Notes: a model not told the origin generated them from the letters alone. Numbered from the stretch's first letter, positions 1 to 11,369 are shown. The stretch: DNA of 55,902 nt from Hydrogenophaga sp. (GCA_030682835.1 JAUXNG010000093.1:1-55902); one strand, 5' to 3'. A program made the numbers and translations.

Positions 1-636
1 GCACGCCAGCCTCACGCTCGCGGCCCTGGCCGGCATCCGCGTGGCCACCACGCGCCCGGTGCCGCTGGCCAGAGGCACAGCGCTGGCCATCGAGCGTTTT
101 GATCGCGCCCCCGGCCAGCGCCTGCATGCGTTGTCGGCCCATGTGGCCTTGCGCGCGGCGGGCAGTGAACCCGGCTACCCCGCGCTGGCACAACTGCTGC
201 GACGGCGCGGTGTGTTGGCCCATGGCCAATGGCAGCAAGACAAGCACGAGCTGTGCCGTCGGCTCGTGTTCCACATCCTGATCGACAACACCGACGACCA
301 CGAGAAGAAACATGTGCTGCTGGTACAGGACAACCAGCAGCTGCGCCTGTCACCAGCGTTTGACGTGTTGCCCACTGGCCAGGCACTGGGCTACCAGTCG
401 ATGCATGTGGGGAAAGAGGGGGCTGTCAGCAGTGTGGACAACGCCTTGTCGATGGCGGCGATGTACGGACTGAGCGCGCGCGAGGCGCTTGATGAAGCAC
501 GCCACGTGGCCCGGGTGGTGGACGGCTGGCCGGTCCACTTCATCGCACAAGGTGTGAGCGCTGAAGCCACCGCGCTGCTGGCCGATCAGATCGACCGGCC
601 CTTCCTGCGTGAACAAAGGAGATCGTTGCTGGCTGC

Positions 637-640
<4 letters not shown>
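1..640 (+). CDS. HipA-family kinase/toxin, C-terminal part (5' end outside window)
   Basis: The frame is open from the first bases of the window, so the gene begins upstream and only about 212 C-terminal residues are visible. The fragment has the C-terminal signature of the HipA serine/threonine kinase fold: an N-T-D-D-H-x-K-K-H segment (encoded near 285-310), matching the catalytic/metal-binding N-x-D-D-H region, followed by an L-S-P-A-F-D-V-L-P stretch. HipA proteins are type II toxin kinases that phosphorylate proteins such as aminoacyl-tRNA synthetases and are usually paired with a HipB antitoxin encoded just upstream; that part is not visible. The stop codon overlaps the stop of the convergent methionine synthase gene within TTAA at 637-640. 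The family call is firm; whether it acts as a toxin is unknown. Confidence 0.75.
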
Positions 641-3387
<2,747 letters not shown>

Positions 3388-3416
3388 GGGGCTCACCAGG
3401 GTTGCGGGCAGAAACT

Positions 3417-3520
3417 GGTGAGCGCCGTTGGGGGCGGGCGGGCCCGCGGGGCGGTGGACGCCCGGATTCTCAAGCCTGACGCGCATCCGGTGGATGGCGC
3501 GCTGCAGCGCTCCTTGAGAG
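3417..3520 (-). promoter_or_regulatory. SAH (S-adenosylhomocysteine) riboswitch upstream of metH
   Basis: Read on the minus strand, this leader holds the conserved SAH-riboswitch segments in order: CTCAAGGAGCGCTGC, a stem made by CATCC/GGATG with CGCG/CGCG below it, TCAGGCTTGAG, and near the 3' end CCAACGGCGCTCACC. CTCAAG and CTTGAG close helix P1, and GAGCGC can pair with GCGCTC to form the family's pseudoknot. It ends 30 bases before the metH ATG. A -10-like TAAAAT lies at 3527-3532, just upstream. Known members switch genes on when SAH accumulates, which fits a gene that recycles homocysteine. No search was run; the call rests on these motifs and their order. Confidence 0.88.
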
Positions 3521-3585
3521 GGTGCGATTTTAAGGCATGGACCCGCCGGCGCGTGGCTGCGGGGCTTGAGCGCTAGTAGCTCTCT

Positions 3586-4734
3586 CTAGCGGCTGAGCAG
3601 ATCGATATAGGCCTGGTAGCTGAAGACGCGGTTCTTCTTCTGCCCCGTCACCTCCGTCACGATACCCAGTTCCTGCAGCACCTTCGCGGCCGCACTGGCC
3701 GTGGGAAACGTGGTGCCGAGGGCCTGGCGAACGCGCTCCATGCTGAAACGCGGCATGGTGGGCAGCAGTTCAAACAAGCGGTAGCTGGCCGGGCTGGCCT
3801 GCGGGTGCTGCAGCAGGCGGCGCCGGTCCGCGGCCACCAGGCTGGCGAGCGCCACGATGTCCTGCTCAGCCCGGGCGGCGGCCACTTCGACCCCTTCCAG
3901 AAAGAAGCCGACCCAGCCTTCCCAGTCGCCTTCGGTGCGCACCGCAGACAGGTGCCGGTAGTAGGTGCTCTGGTGCTGCTTGAGGTAGCCGCTCAGGACC
4001 ATCAAGGGTTCGGGCAACAGGCCCCAGTTCTCCAGCAAGGCCGCGATCAGCAGACGCCCCATGCGCCCGTTGCCATCCAGAAACGGGTGGACCGTCTCGA
4101 ACTGCACATGCACCAGCGCCACCTTCACCAAGGGAGGCAGGTCGTCTCCGGTGGCGTGGATGAAACGCTCCAGATCGGCCAGCAGGCCGGGCACCTGGTC
4201 AGCCGGCGGCGGCACAAACACCGCGTTGCCGGGCCGCGTGCCGCCAATCCAGTTCTGCGAGCGGCGCAGTTCGCCCGGCTGCTTGCCGGTGCCCCGCACG
4301 CCGTTGAGCAGCAGGCGGTGTGCGTCGCACAGCAGGCGCACGCTGATGGGCAGGCCGGCGGCGTCACGCAGGTTGTCCTGGACCAGCCGGAAGGCTTGCA
4401 GGTAGTTGGTGACCTCTTCCACGTCGTCGGTGTTGCTCACCACCAGGCCGGCCTCTTCGTCAAACAGGTCGGTCAGTGTGGCCTGCGTGCCCTCGATCTG
4501 GGAGGTCATCAAAGCCTCTTTGCGGATCGCGCTGTACAGCAGCCAGTCCACCGAGGGCACCAGGCCCGCCACGGCAGACAGACGCCCCAGTGCCATCTGG
4601 GCCGCCCGGTTGTGCTCCGCCCAGGCCGACTCGGCCAGGGGCGGCGCGGCCGGCGGCAACGGGTGGGGAACGAAGGCCTTCACCGGCTCCCCGAGCGTGG
4701 TTTGGGTGGTGTAGTTACCGGTGACGCGTTTCAT
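3586..4734 (-). CDS. Fic-family AMPylator with N-terminal inhibitory motif and C-terminal winged helix
   Basis: 382 residues. The Fic core motif H-P-F-L-D-G-N-G-R-M-G-R is at residues 216-227 and has the catalytic His and the nucleotide-binding residues. A T-S-Q-I-E-G segment at 77-82 fits the (S/T)xxxE(G/N) inhibitory helix of class II Fic proteins, whose Glu blocks ATP binding until relieved. The last ~70 residues look like a winged helix-turn-helix (M-E-R-V-R-Q-A-L, then T-A-S-A-A-A-K-V-L-Q-E-L-G-I-V), so it may bind DNA. Fic enzymes transfer AMP or other nucleotides to hydroxyl groups on target proteins; the target is unknown. I chose the ATG at 4734 because the upstream extension reads through the promoter region. 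GCTTTCA boxes flank the start and may be its own operator. Confidence 0.9.
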   Translation of the reverse strand: MKRVTGNYTTQTTLGEPVKAFVPHPLPPAAPPLAESAWAEHNRAAQMALGRLSAVAGLVPSVDWLLYSAIRKEALMTSQIEGTQATLTDLFDEEAGLVVSNTDDVEEVTNYLQAFRLVQDNLRDAAGLPISVRLLCDAHRLLLNGVRGTGKQPGELRRSQNWIGGTRPGNAVFVPPPADQVPGLLADLERFIHATGDDLPPLVKVALVHVQFETVHPFLDGNGRMGRLLIAALLENWGLLPEPLMVLSGYLKQHQSTYYRHLSAVRTEGDWEGWVGFFLEGVEVAAARAEQDIVALASLVAADRRRLLQHPQASPASYRLFELLPTMPRFSMERVRQALGTTFPTASAAAKVLQELGIVTEVTGQKKNRVFSYQAYIDLLSR

Positions 4735-4735
4735 A

Positions 4736-4854
4736 TGAAAGCCTGCTTTCAAACGGAGGCGCCATATTAAAGCTTTGTTTAATTTGATGGTGAAGCTTTC
4801 AAGCGTGCTTTCATGTGGGTCGACAAAAAGCATCTGGTGCGATGCTTGCTTTCA
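4736..4854. promoter_or_regulatory. Cluster of GCTTTCA boxes between the Fic gene and the sigma-54 activator gene
   Basis: The divergent intergenic region has five copies of GCTTTCA or its complement. Two form the palindrome TGAAAGCCTGCTTTCA at 4736-4751, just upstream of the Fic start codon. The others are direct copies at 4795-4801, 4807-4813 (12 bp apart) and 4848-4854, the last abutting the ATG at 4855. A minus-strand -10-like TAATAT (4764-4769) sits between the palindrome and the other boxes. The arrangement looks like an operator read by one DNA-binding protein; the C-terminal winged helix of the Fic protein is the nearest candidate. That assignment is inference. Confidence 0.6.
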
Positions 4855-6489
4855 ATGAGCGAAACCCCCACACCCATGACACCGCACCTCCCCATTGCCG
4901 ACACCGGCGTCACCTCCGCCACCGACTGGCCCACGCAGGAACTGCTGCTCATGCGCGAGGTGATGAAGCTCGTCGGCCGCAGCCTGGCGCCCGCGTTCGT
5001 GCTGCGCGAAATGCTGCACCTCATGAGCGAGCTGCTGGGGCTGAACCGGGGGCGCATGGTGCTGGCTGACGATGCGGCGCCGGGGCAGCCGCGCACCGCG
5101 TCCATCCGCCATGCCTATGGGTTGACTGCTGATGAGGCGGCGCGCGGCGTGTACCGCTGGGGCGAAGGCATCACCGGGCGCGTGCTGGCCAGTGGCCTGC
5201 CCGCCATCGTGCAGGACGTGGACGCCGAACCTCTGTTCCTGTTCCGCGCCGTGGCACGCGCTGATCTGCCGCCGCAGACCGTGGCCTTCATCGCGCTGCC
5301 CATCGAGATCAACGGCGCCACCGTGGGCGTGCTGGCCTGCCACCGCATCCGCAGCCGCCAGCGCCACCTGAACGACGACATCGCCGTGCTGCGCCTGCTG
5401 GCCACGCTGGCCGGGCAGCTGCTGCAGCTGGAGCAGCTGGTGGCCGAGCAAACTCGCCAGCTCGAGGCGCGCAACGAGGTGCTGGCCCGTGCGCTGGACA
5501 CGCACGCGGCCCGCTACGGGCTCATTGGCCGCTCCCCCGCGCTCTTGCAGGCGCTGGGCGAGCTGGAACGCGTGTCGCAGTCGCAAGCGACGGTGCTGCT
5601 GCTGGGCGAGTCGGGCACCGGCAAAGAGCTGTTTGCCCGCGCCGTGCACCTGGCCAGCGGGCGCCACGCGCAGCCCTTCATCAAGGTGAACTGCTCGGCC
5701 ATTCCCGAGACGCTGTTCGAGAGTGAGCTGTTCGGACACGAGCGCGGCGCCTTCACCGGGGCGAACACGGCGCGCCCCGGCTGGTTCGAGCAGGCCAACG
5801 GCGGCACCATTTTTCTGGACGAAATCGGCGAGCTGCCCCTGGCCATGCAGAGCAAGCTGCTGCGCACCCTGCAGGAAGGCACGCTGGTGCGCCTGGGTGG
5901 GCAGCGCGAACTGCGCATCGACGTGCGGCTGGTGGCCGCCACCAACCGCGAACTCGCGCACGAGGTGCAGGCCGGCCGCTTCCGCCAGGACCTGTATTAC
6001 CGCCTCAACGTCATCCCCATTCGCCTGCCCAGCCTGCGCGAGCGTCGCGAAGACGTGCGCGCCCTGGCGCTGCACTTCCTCAGCCGCGCCAACCAGGCCC
6101 ACCAGCGCAACGTGTACCTGGCGCCTGACGCGCTGGCCCGGCTGGAAACGCACGACTGGCCCGGCAACATCCGCGAACTCGGCAACCTGCTGGAACGCCT
6201 GGTGTTGCTGGCCGACCACCCGCTCGTATCGGCCGCGGCGCTGGAGCGCTTCATGCCCCAGGCGCTGGCCATCCGGCCAACCCCGGAACCCCTGCACACG
6301 CTGCCGCCGGCCGGCCTGCCCGTGCCCGCCGGCCATGTGCGCGAGTACCAGAGCGCCCGATCCCACAGCCCCCAGACCCTGCAAGACGCCCTGCTGCGCC
6401 ACCACGGCAACCAGAGCCAGGCCGCGCAAAGCCTGGGGCTCACCCTGCGGCAGTTTGGTTACCGCCTGAGAAAGGCAGGCTTGCGCTAG
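4855..6489 (+). CDS. Sigma-54-dependent transcriptional activator with GAF sensor domain (NifA/NorR-like architecture)
   Basis: About 544 residues. A GAF domain (about 40-195) precedes an AAA+ sigma-54 interaction domain with Walker A G-E-S-G-T-G-K-E (251-258) and the sigma-54 contact loop G-A-F-T-G-A (298-303). A Fis-type helix-turn-helix forms the last ~45 residues. Such proteins bind upstream enhancers and remodel sigma-54 RNA polymerase; the GAF domain senses a small ligand or redox signal. No nif or nor genes are visible, so neither name is justified. An alternative ATG exists at 4813; I prefer 4855 because the region before it carries repeated operator-like boxes, but no start has a good ribosome-binding site. 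Two sigma-54-type promoters lie in this window (11354 and 21889) and are possible targets. Confidence 0.9.
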   Translation: MSETPTPMTPHLPIADTGVTSATDWPTQELLLMREVMKLVGRSLAPAFVLREMLHLMSELLGLNRGRMVLADDAAPGQPRTASIRHAYGLTADEAARGVYRWGEGITGRVLASGLPAIVQDVDAEPLFLFRAVARADLPPQTVAFIALPIEINGATVGVLACHRIRSRQRHLNDDIAVLRLLATLAGQLLQLEQLVAEQTRQLEARNEVLARALDTHAARYGLIGRSPALLQALGELERVSQSQATVLLLGESGTGKELFARAVHLASGRHAQPFIKVNCSAIPETLFESELFGHERGAFTGANTARPGWFEQANGGTIFLDEIGELPLAMQSKLLRTLQEGTLVRLGGQRELRIDVRLVAATNRELAHEVQAGRFRQDLYYRLNVIPIRLPSLRERREDVRALALHFLSRANQAHQRNVYLAPDALARLETHDWPGNIRELGNLLERLVLLADHPLVSAAALERFMPQALAIRPTPEPLHTLPPAGLPVPAGHVREYQSARSHSPQTLQDALLRHHGNQSQAAQSLGLTLRQFGYRLRKAGLR

Positions 6490-6588
6490 GGCCTGTTCGG
6501 CACGGGTTTGCGCCACCTGAGGGCGCGTATGCACCATTTACACCCCGGGGGGTTAGCATGTTCATTCCAACTTGCTGGAGTTCTGCGC

Positions 6589-8613
6589 ATGTCTCGTCAC
6601 GTGGATTTGTCTGACGGCCCGCACGCCACCGGGCACAAAAGCTTCCAGCTGGCCTTTGCCGACCGCATCCGCTCGCTGGAATGCCCCGACGAGGTCGTGC
6701 TGACGGCCAGCGCGCTGCTGGGCCAGCACCTGAAGCTGGCACGCGTGGACTACGGCGCGGCCGACCCGGCGGGTGACCTGCTCACCATGAAACCCGACTG
6801 GACCAATGGCGAACTGCCCTCGCTGGCGGGCGTGGTGTTGCGCCTGGACGACTTTGGCCCGCTGATCGTCAACGCTGTCCGCGAGGGGAGCGATCTGGTG
6901 GTGGAAGACGTGACCACCGACACCCGCTCGGCCAACCACGTCGGTGCCTACGCCGCCAACGGCGTGCGCGCCTTCGTGGCCATTCCGCTCATGAAAGGTG
7001 GCCGCCTGCGGGCCATCCTCAGCCTGCACGATTCGCGGCCGCGCCAATGGACGCCGCAGGAGGTGGCGCTGGCGCACGACATGGTCGATCGCACCTGGGC
7101 CGCGGCCGAAAGCGCCCAGGCCGACGCCGAGCTGCGGCGCGAACGCGACCAGAGCCAGCACATCTTCGACAGCATGACCGAAGGCTTTGCCGTCCTGGAC
7201 CGGCACTGGACCGTCTTGCGGGTGAACGCCGAAGGGCTTCGCATGACGCAGCGGGCCGCACACGAAGTCATTGGTCAGGAGCACTGGACCCTGTGGCCGG
7301 CCATGAAAGGCAGCGAACTCGACCGGTTTTTTGAACAGCTCCGGCAGACGCCGCAAAAGCGCATCACCGAAGTGCCGTTCAGCTTCGCGGGCGGCGCGCA
7401 GGGCTGGATCGAGGTGCGCGCCTACCCCCTGCTCGACAGCGGCATGGCCCTGTTCTTCCGCGACATCACCGAACGCAAGGCCAGCCAGGCCCAGCTGGAA
7501 GACGCCGACCGGCGCAAAGACGAGTTTCTGGCCATGCTGGCGCACGAACTGCGCAACCCGCTCGCGCCCATCACGGCAGCCGCCGAACTGCTGCGCACGG
7601 CGCAGCTCGACGAAGAACAGCTCAGCAAGACCAGCGAGATCATCGAACGGCAGGTGCACCACATGACGCGGCTGGTGGACGACCTGCTAGACGTCTCCCG
7701 CGTCACCCTCGGCCTCATCGAACTCGACCGGCAGGCGCTGGACATCTACCAGCTGGTGAGCGCCGCCATCGAACAGGTCTCACCGCTGATCCGCTCGCGG
7801 CAGCACCAGCTCAGCGTGCAGATGGCGGCGGACCGCACCTGGGTGAAGGGCGACCGGCAGCGGCTGGTGCAGGTGCTGGCCAACATACTGAACAACGCGG
7901 CCAAGTACACCCCCGAGGGCGGGCACCTGCGACTGTCCACCACCATCCGCGACGGGCGGGTGCTGATCCAGGTGACGGACAACGGCGCCGGCATGACGCC
8001 CGACATGCTGATGCGCGCATTCGACCTGTTCTCGCAGGCCGGGCGCACGGCGGACCGTTCCATGGGCGGGCTGGGGCTGGGGCTGGCGCTGGTGAGGAGC
8101 CTGGTCGAGCTGCACCAGGGCCAGGTGTGGTGCGACAGCCCGGGGCTCGGCCAGGGCAGCACCTTCACCGTCAGCCTGCCGCGGCTGTTGACCGAGACCT
8201 TGCCGGCCGAAGGACCTGAAGAGCCGCCAGCCGAGCCCGCCGCCCGCGCGCCCCTGCGCATCCTCATCGTCGACGACAACGTGGACGCCGCCTCCATGCT
8301 GGCCATGCTGCTGGAACTGTCGGGGCACGAGGTCTGGGTCGAGCACGGCTGGCGCGGCGCCCTGGAGCGGGCGCAGCGTGAAGCGCCCCAGGTGTGCCTG
8401 CTCGACATCGGCCTGCCCGAGGTCGATGGCAACGAACTGGCGCAGAAGCTGCGGGCACTGCCCGGCATGGCGCAGGCGCTGTTTGTGGCGGTCACCGGCT
8501 ACGGCCAGGCGAGCGACCGTCGCCAGACCCTGGCCGCCGGCTTCCAGCACCACCTGGTGAAACCGGTCGACACCGAACTGCTTACGGCCCTGCTGGACGC
8601 CTTCGAGCGCTGA
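6589..8613 (+). CDS. Hybrid sensor histidine kinase (GAF-PAS-HisKA-HATPase-REC)
   Basis: 674 residues. Domains in order: GAF (about 25-170), PAS (about 190-295), HisKA dimerisation domain with phospho-acceptor His319 in A-H-E-L-R-N-P, HATPase with the N box (N-N-A-A-K-Y-T) and glycine-rich G boxes (G-L-G-L-G-L-A-L), and a C-terminal receiver with acidic pocket (V-D-D-N), phospho-acceptor Asp in L-L-D-I-G-L-P and Lys in V-K-P-V-D. No membrane segment is seen, so it is probably a cytoplasmic sensor. The ATG at 6589 has GGAG eight bases upstream. It follows the sigma-54 activator gene by 99 bp on the same strand. No separate output regulator lies beside it; the attached receiver must pass the phosphate on or act alone. 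Confidence 0.92.
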   Translation: MSRHVDLSDGPHATGHKSFQLAFADRIRSLECPDEVVLTASALLGQHLKLARVDYGAADPAGDLLTMKPDWTNGELPSLAGVVLRLDDFGPLIVNAVREGSDLVVEDVTTDTRSANHVGAYAANGVRAFVAIPLMKGGRLRAILSLHDSRPRQWTPQEVALAHDMVDRTWAAAESAQADAELRRERDQSQHIFDSMTEGFAVLDRHWTVLRVNAEGLRMTQRAAHEVIGQEHWTLWPAMKGSELDRFFEQLRQTPQKRITEVPFSFAGGAQGWIEVRAYPLLDSGMALFFRDITERKASQAQLEDADRRKDEFLAMLAHELRNPLAPITAAAELLRTAQLDEEQLSKTSEIIERQVHHMTRLVDDLLDVSRVTLGLIELDRQALDIYQLVSAAIEQVSPLIRSRQHQLSVQMAADRTWVKGDRQRLVQVLANILNNAAKYTPEGGHLRLSTTIRDGRVLIQVTDNGAGMTPDMLMRAFDLFSQAGRTADRSMGGLGLGLALVRSLVELHQGQVWCDSPGLGQGSTFTVSLPRLLTETLPAEGPEEPPAEPAARAPLRILIVDDNVDAASMLAMLLELSGHEVWVEHGWRGALERAQREAPQVCLLDIGLPEVDGNELAQKLRALPGMAQALFVAVTGYGQASDRRQTLAAGFQHHLVKPVDTELLTALLDAFER

Positions 8614-8782
8614 GCCAGGGCCGCGGCCGGTCTGCCCGCCTGCGCTCAAATGCCCGGCTCGCGCAAAGCAACGGCCGCAAGGGCCGGCGCGCGTTTGCAA
8701 ACCCATGGAACGCCTGCCGCGCCCTGCGATCCCAAGAGCTAAAGCCCGCGCCCACCGCCCCCTTGATGACAGCGAGGAACCC

Positions 8783-9190
8783 ATGCCCAACGCCCACACG
8801 CCCCTGAATCGACGCACCCTCTTCTCATTAGCGGGCGCCGCCCTGGTGATAGCAGCGGCCACTGCCACAATGACGCCCGCCGCGGCCCACCACGGCTGGA
8901 CCTGGGCCGAAGACGCCAACGCCGAACTCACCGGCACCATCGCGGCGGCCAAGCTCGGCAACCCCCACGGCGAACTCACGCTCACGGCGGCAGACGGCGC
9001 CCAGTGGATCGTGGAAGTGGGCCAGCCCTGGCGCAACCAGCGCGCCGGGCTGAAAGACGAAATGCTGGCCAAAGGCGTGAAGCTCACCGTGACCGGCCAC
9101 AAGCACAGCGACCCCAACAAGCGCGTGTTCAAAGCCGAACGCCTGCTCATCGACGGCAAGACCTTCGACCTCTACCCCGACCGCAACTGA
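8783..9190 (+). CDS. Small exported protein of the DUF6152 type
   Basis: 135 residues with an N-terminal export signal: N-R-R-T-L-F-S-L followed by an alanine-rich hydrophobic stretch ending A-A-A-H-H. The twin arginine suggests Tat export, though Sec is possible. The mature part, about 100 residues, begins with H-H-G-W-T-W and resembles DUF6152 proteins, small periplasmic beta-rich domains of unknown function. The ATG at 8783 has GAGG six bases upstream; longer frames lack this support. The next gene (DUF6644-type membrane protein) begins 51 bp downstream on the same strand, a pairing I associate with these two families, so they may work together at the membrane. Function unknown. Confidence 0.75.
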   Translation: MPNAHTPLNRRTLFSLAGAALVIAAATATMTPAAAHHGWTWAEDANAELTGTIAAAKLGNPHGELTLTAADGAQWIVEVGQPWRNQRAGLKDEMLAKGVKLTVTGHKHSDPNKRVFKAERLLIDGKTFDLYPDRN

Positions 9191-9241
9191 TCCCCAACAT
9201 TCCCCGACCCCTGCCCGACCACCCCCACTGTTGAAAGACCG

Positions 9242-9721
9242 ATGGACGCGCTGGCCGCCGCCCTGCAGAACAGCGCGCTCTCGCAACTGCTGCGCTCGTC
9301 CATCTGGCTGTACCCGCTGATCAATATCGGGCACGTCGTCGGCATCGCCCTGCTCTTCGGCGCCATCGTGCCGCTGGATTTGCGCTTGATGGGCTTCTTC
9401 CGGCGCACGCCGCTGGCGCACTTGATGGACACGCTGGTTCCGGTGGCGGTCACCGGGCTTGTGCTTGCCCTGCTCACAGGCTCGCTGCTCTTTGCCACAC
9501 GCCCGCTGGACTATGTGTCCGAACCGCTGTTCGGTATCAAGCTGGGGCTGCTGGGGGCGGGGGTGATCAATGCGCTGGTACTGCGCTGTTCGCCGCGTTG
9601 GCGGGGAGTGAGCGTTGGGCGGATGGAGCCACCGCTACCGGCGTGGCGACTGCACGGGCTGCTGTCTGTCGTGCTGTGGCTGGGGGTAATAGCTGCTGGG
9701 CGCCTGATGGGGTACCGGTAG
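9242..9721 (+). CDS. Small integral membrane protein (DUF6644/DUF2214-like)
   Basis: 159 residues with about four predicted transmembrane helices (roughly residues 20-45, 60-85, 95-115 and 132-152). The pattern W-L-Y-P-L-I-N-I-G-H-V-V-G-I-A followed by L-D-L-R-L-M-G and a T-G-S-L-L-F-A-T motif matches the DUF6644/DUF2214 membrane families. His31 in the first helix, if conserved, could be a haem or metal ligand; that is only a suggestion. It follows the exported DUF6152-type protein gene with a 51 bp gap and is likely co-transcribed. Its 3' end marks a boundary: the next 1.2 kb is clearly lower in GC and carries two orphan genes on the other strand. Confidence 0.72.
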   Translation: MDALAAALQNSALSQLLRSSIWLYPLINIGHVVGIALLFGAIVPLDLRLMGFFRRTPLAHLMDTLVPVAVTGLVLALLTGSLLFATRPLDYVSEPLFGIKLGLLGAGVINALVLRCSPRWRGVSVGRMEPPLPAWRLHGLLSVVLWLGVIAAGRLMGYR

Positions 9722-9872
9722 GACTCGATTAAGTCCCTCGAATAGCCAGGTGACAACAGGCCCGGACTGGACTCCATCCTCCTGCGGTCTATCGACCGGC
9801 ATGTGAGGTATCACCCTGCTTGCGGGTTACCCCTCCGTCTAGGTGGAAAAGTAAGGCTTCACGCGAGCGTGC
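9722..9872. other. Non-coding junction between host-like DNA and lower-GC islet
   Basis: No convincing gene. It starts with a short hairpin (GGACT at 9721-9725 pairing with AGTCC about six bases later) right after the membrane-protein stop, without a T-run, and has a second weak inverted repeat near 9808-9830 (ACCC/GGGT around TGCTTGC). Base composition falls toward AT to the right. It may be an insertion boundary, but no attachment-site duplication was seen. Confidence 0.3.
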
Positions 9873-10487
9873 CTAGGGATGGATGGCGTGTGCATCGTGG
9901 ACTAGCTTTTCGAATTGAGCAAGTGCTAAGTTCTTGAGATGAAGATCTGCGACTTCGAACTCTAGGTATAAGCACGCGATGACTTCTGCTGAGGTAAGCC
10001 ACAAGGCCAACTTAGGGCTCTCTTGAACGAACTGCTTGCGCGAAAGTTTGAGGCTTTCTATTTCTATAACCTCGTTCACTCCATGCCCGAAGACTTTGAC
10101 GATTTTGGCGAGTTGGTTTTCATCTCGTGAAGAAATGTATGAAGAAAACGAAAAGCCGACATTCGCGATGTTGTGAGCCAAGTCATTTCTTAGCTCCCCA
10201 AGCGTACGAAGAAGAGCAGCTTGATCAGCTGTGATCGCGTCCAATTCGCGCAGAAGCGCTACCTTTCCAACTTTATTATTGAGTTGATCGAGATGCGCAA
10301 AGGCGCCTGCAAGTTTCGGGGCATGTAGTCTCGTCGTGAGCACATGAGTTGTCGCTCCTTCAAATAGTGCGTTGAGCTTGATCACGAATGACCAGTCGTC
10401 TTCTTGAAGAAGGTTCTTATAGAAACCTCTAGGAAGGCCTAACTTTTGCTCGAATTTACTGATCTCTTCAAAAATCGGATTCGTCAT
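9873..10487 (-). CDS. Orphan protein with HEPN-like R-N-D-L-A-H motif
   Basis: 204 residues, largely helical by composition. Residues about 123-130 read L-R-N-D-L-A-H-N, fitting the Rx4-6H signature of HEPN ribonuclease/nucleic-acid-associated domains and resembling MltR- and DUF4145-type proteins. Upstream F-V-I-K-L-N-A-L-F-E-G-A and downstream helices fit that fold. The base composition is clearly lower in GC than the neighbours, indicating acquired DNA. It lies 86 bp downstream of another orphan gene on the same strand, so the two may form a module. No strong ribosome-binding site precedes the ATG. It could be a defence or toxin-antitoxin component, or a regulator; none of this is shown. 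Confidence 0.65.
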   Translation of the reverse strand: MTNPIFEEISKFEQKLGLPRGFYKNLLQEDDWSFVIKLNALFEGATTHVLTTRLHAPKLAGAFAHLDQLNNKVGKVALLRELDAITADQAALLRTLGELRNDLAHNIANVGFSFSSYISSRDENQLAKIVKVFGHGVNEVIEIESLKLSRKQFVQESPKLALWLTSAEVIACLYLEFEVADLHLKNLALAQFEKLVHDAHAIHP

Positions 10488-10573
10488 GACAAAGGTTTAA
10501 GTAGGACGCCAAAACGAGTCGTATCGAACGGCACGTTGGGTTGCAGTGCTCGATGCAGAACATGCTTCTGAAA

Positions 10574-10933
10574 CTACGCATAAGCCAGACATAGCCTCTG
10601 AAGTGCGGAGGCGCTGCTGACGTGGAGGGCGCGTCCATAGTGCTCGGGCTCCTTCCCGCGATTTAACCTTCTCGGGAAGCTGGCCATGTTGCTGCCATGC
10701 CTGAATTCGACGCGCCTGTTCGGGGCTACATTTGGAATTGCTAGCAGAGGCGTGTGGTTGAAGGAGGGGTCGATAATCACATCTGCGTGGCTGGGGAAGC
10801 CTTGTGCGTCGTACACGTACAGCATTCGTCCAGTTTTAATGGATTTGAACTCAACGAGTTTCGCCGTTCGGCCTGTCTGAACAAAACCGCTGCTTGCGAT
10901 AATTGCCTCAGTCGTTTTTAGATCAAGTGACAT
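10574..10933 (-). CDS. Orphan small protein, resembling DUF2002-type proteins
   Basis: 119 residues. The order of motifs (L-Y-V-Y-D near residue 37, V-I-I-D-P-S-F, then E-H-Y-G-R and an S-A-L-Q-R-L C-terminus) recalls DUF2002 proteins, a small family of unknown function; this is a resemblance from memory, not a computed match. The start is the ATG at 10933; a GTG three codons upstream (10942) is an alternative. GC is lower than the genome average. It is upstream of and co-directional with the HEPN-motif gene, and I would treat the two as one acquired unit. No antisense gene seems likely here. Confidence 0.55.
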   Translation of the reverse strand: MSLDLKTTEAIIASSGFVQTGRTAKLVEFKSIKTGRMLYVYDAQGFPSHADVIIDPSFNHTPLLAIPNVAPNRRVEFRHGSNMASFPRRLNRGKEPEHYGRALHVSSASALQRLCLAYA

Positions 10934-11229
10934 GTATTCCACTTTGCAAAGATGAGGGGGTGTCCGGCTGGCATTACCACATTTGAACTTGACTAGCTAG
11001 TTTACAGCACTGGATGCATTGCCGAATTTGTCGAGTTCGAAAGCTTGGCTGCAACCAATCGATTGTTCAGCTAACTCCTGCGATCAGTAGGACTACAGCT
11101 GGCCTGCCATCAACTGCACAGTATTGACGAAATCTGATCTGATCATCAGAAGCCCTCTGGGTCGCGTCAATACACACGGCAGCGCATCTAAGCGACCGAC
11201 CTATTAGCAAAGCGCACACTATTGCCACT

Positions 11230-11250
11230 GTGTTGACATTGTGTCGACAC
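11230..11250 (+). promoter_or_regulatory. Tandem palindromic boxes, possible enhancer for the sigma-54 promoter
   Basis: GTGTTGACA (11230-11238) and GTGTCGACA (11241-11249) are direct repeats one helical turn apart. The second is the core of the 10-bp perfect palindrome GTGTCGACAC at 11241-11250. They lie about 105-125 bp upstream of the -24/-12 element, where enhancer sites for sigma-54 activators usually sit. The binding protein is unknown. Confidence 0.45.
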
Positions 11251-11353
11251 ATCTGTTCAGGCCAGCGTCGTCCACACTCAAGCACGGTGGGTGCGAAAAA
11301 AATAACCCTTGTAAATCAGCCACTTGAGCGGCGATACACCCTACCGATAGCCT

Positions 11354-11369
11354 TGGCACGTCCATTGCA
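11354..11369 (+). promoter_or_regulatory. Consensus sigma-54 (-24/-12) promoter
   Basis: TGGCACGTCCATTGCA matches the sigma-54 consensus TGGCACG-N4-TTGC(A/T) at every fixed position, with GG at 11355-11356 and GC at 11367-11368 exactly ten bases apart. Transcription would begin near 11380, giving a leader of about 43 bases before the rhodanese ATG at 11423. Promoters of this type need an AAA+ enhancer-binding activator; one is encoded at 4855-6489. Confidence 0.85.

Noticed and set aside
4855..6489. Naming the sigma-54 activator NifA or NorR.
   Set aside because: No nif, nor or hmp-type genes are nearby, and the GAF-AAA-Fis layout is shared by many activators.
11067..11285. A 72-codon minus-strand frame before the rhodanese gene.
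   Set aside because: No ribosome-binding site, odd composition, and it overlaps the probable enhancer region.
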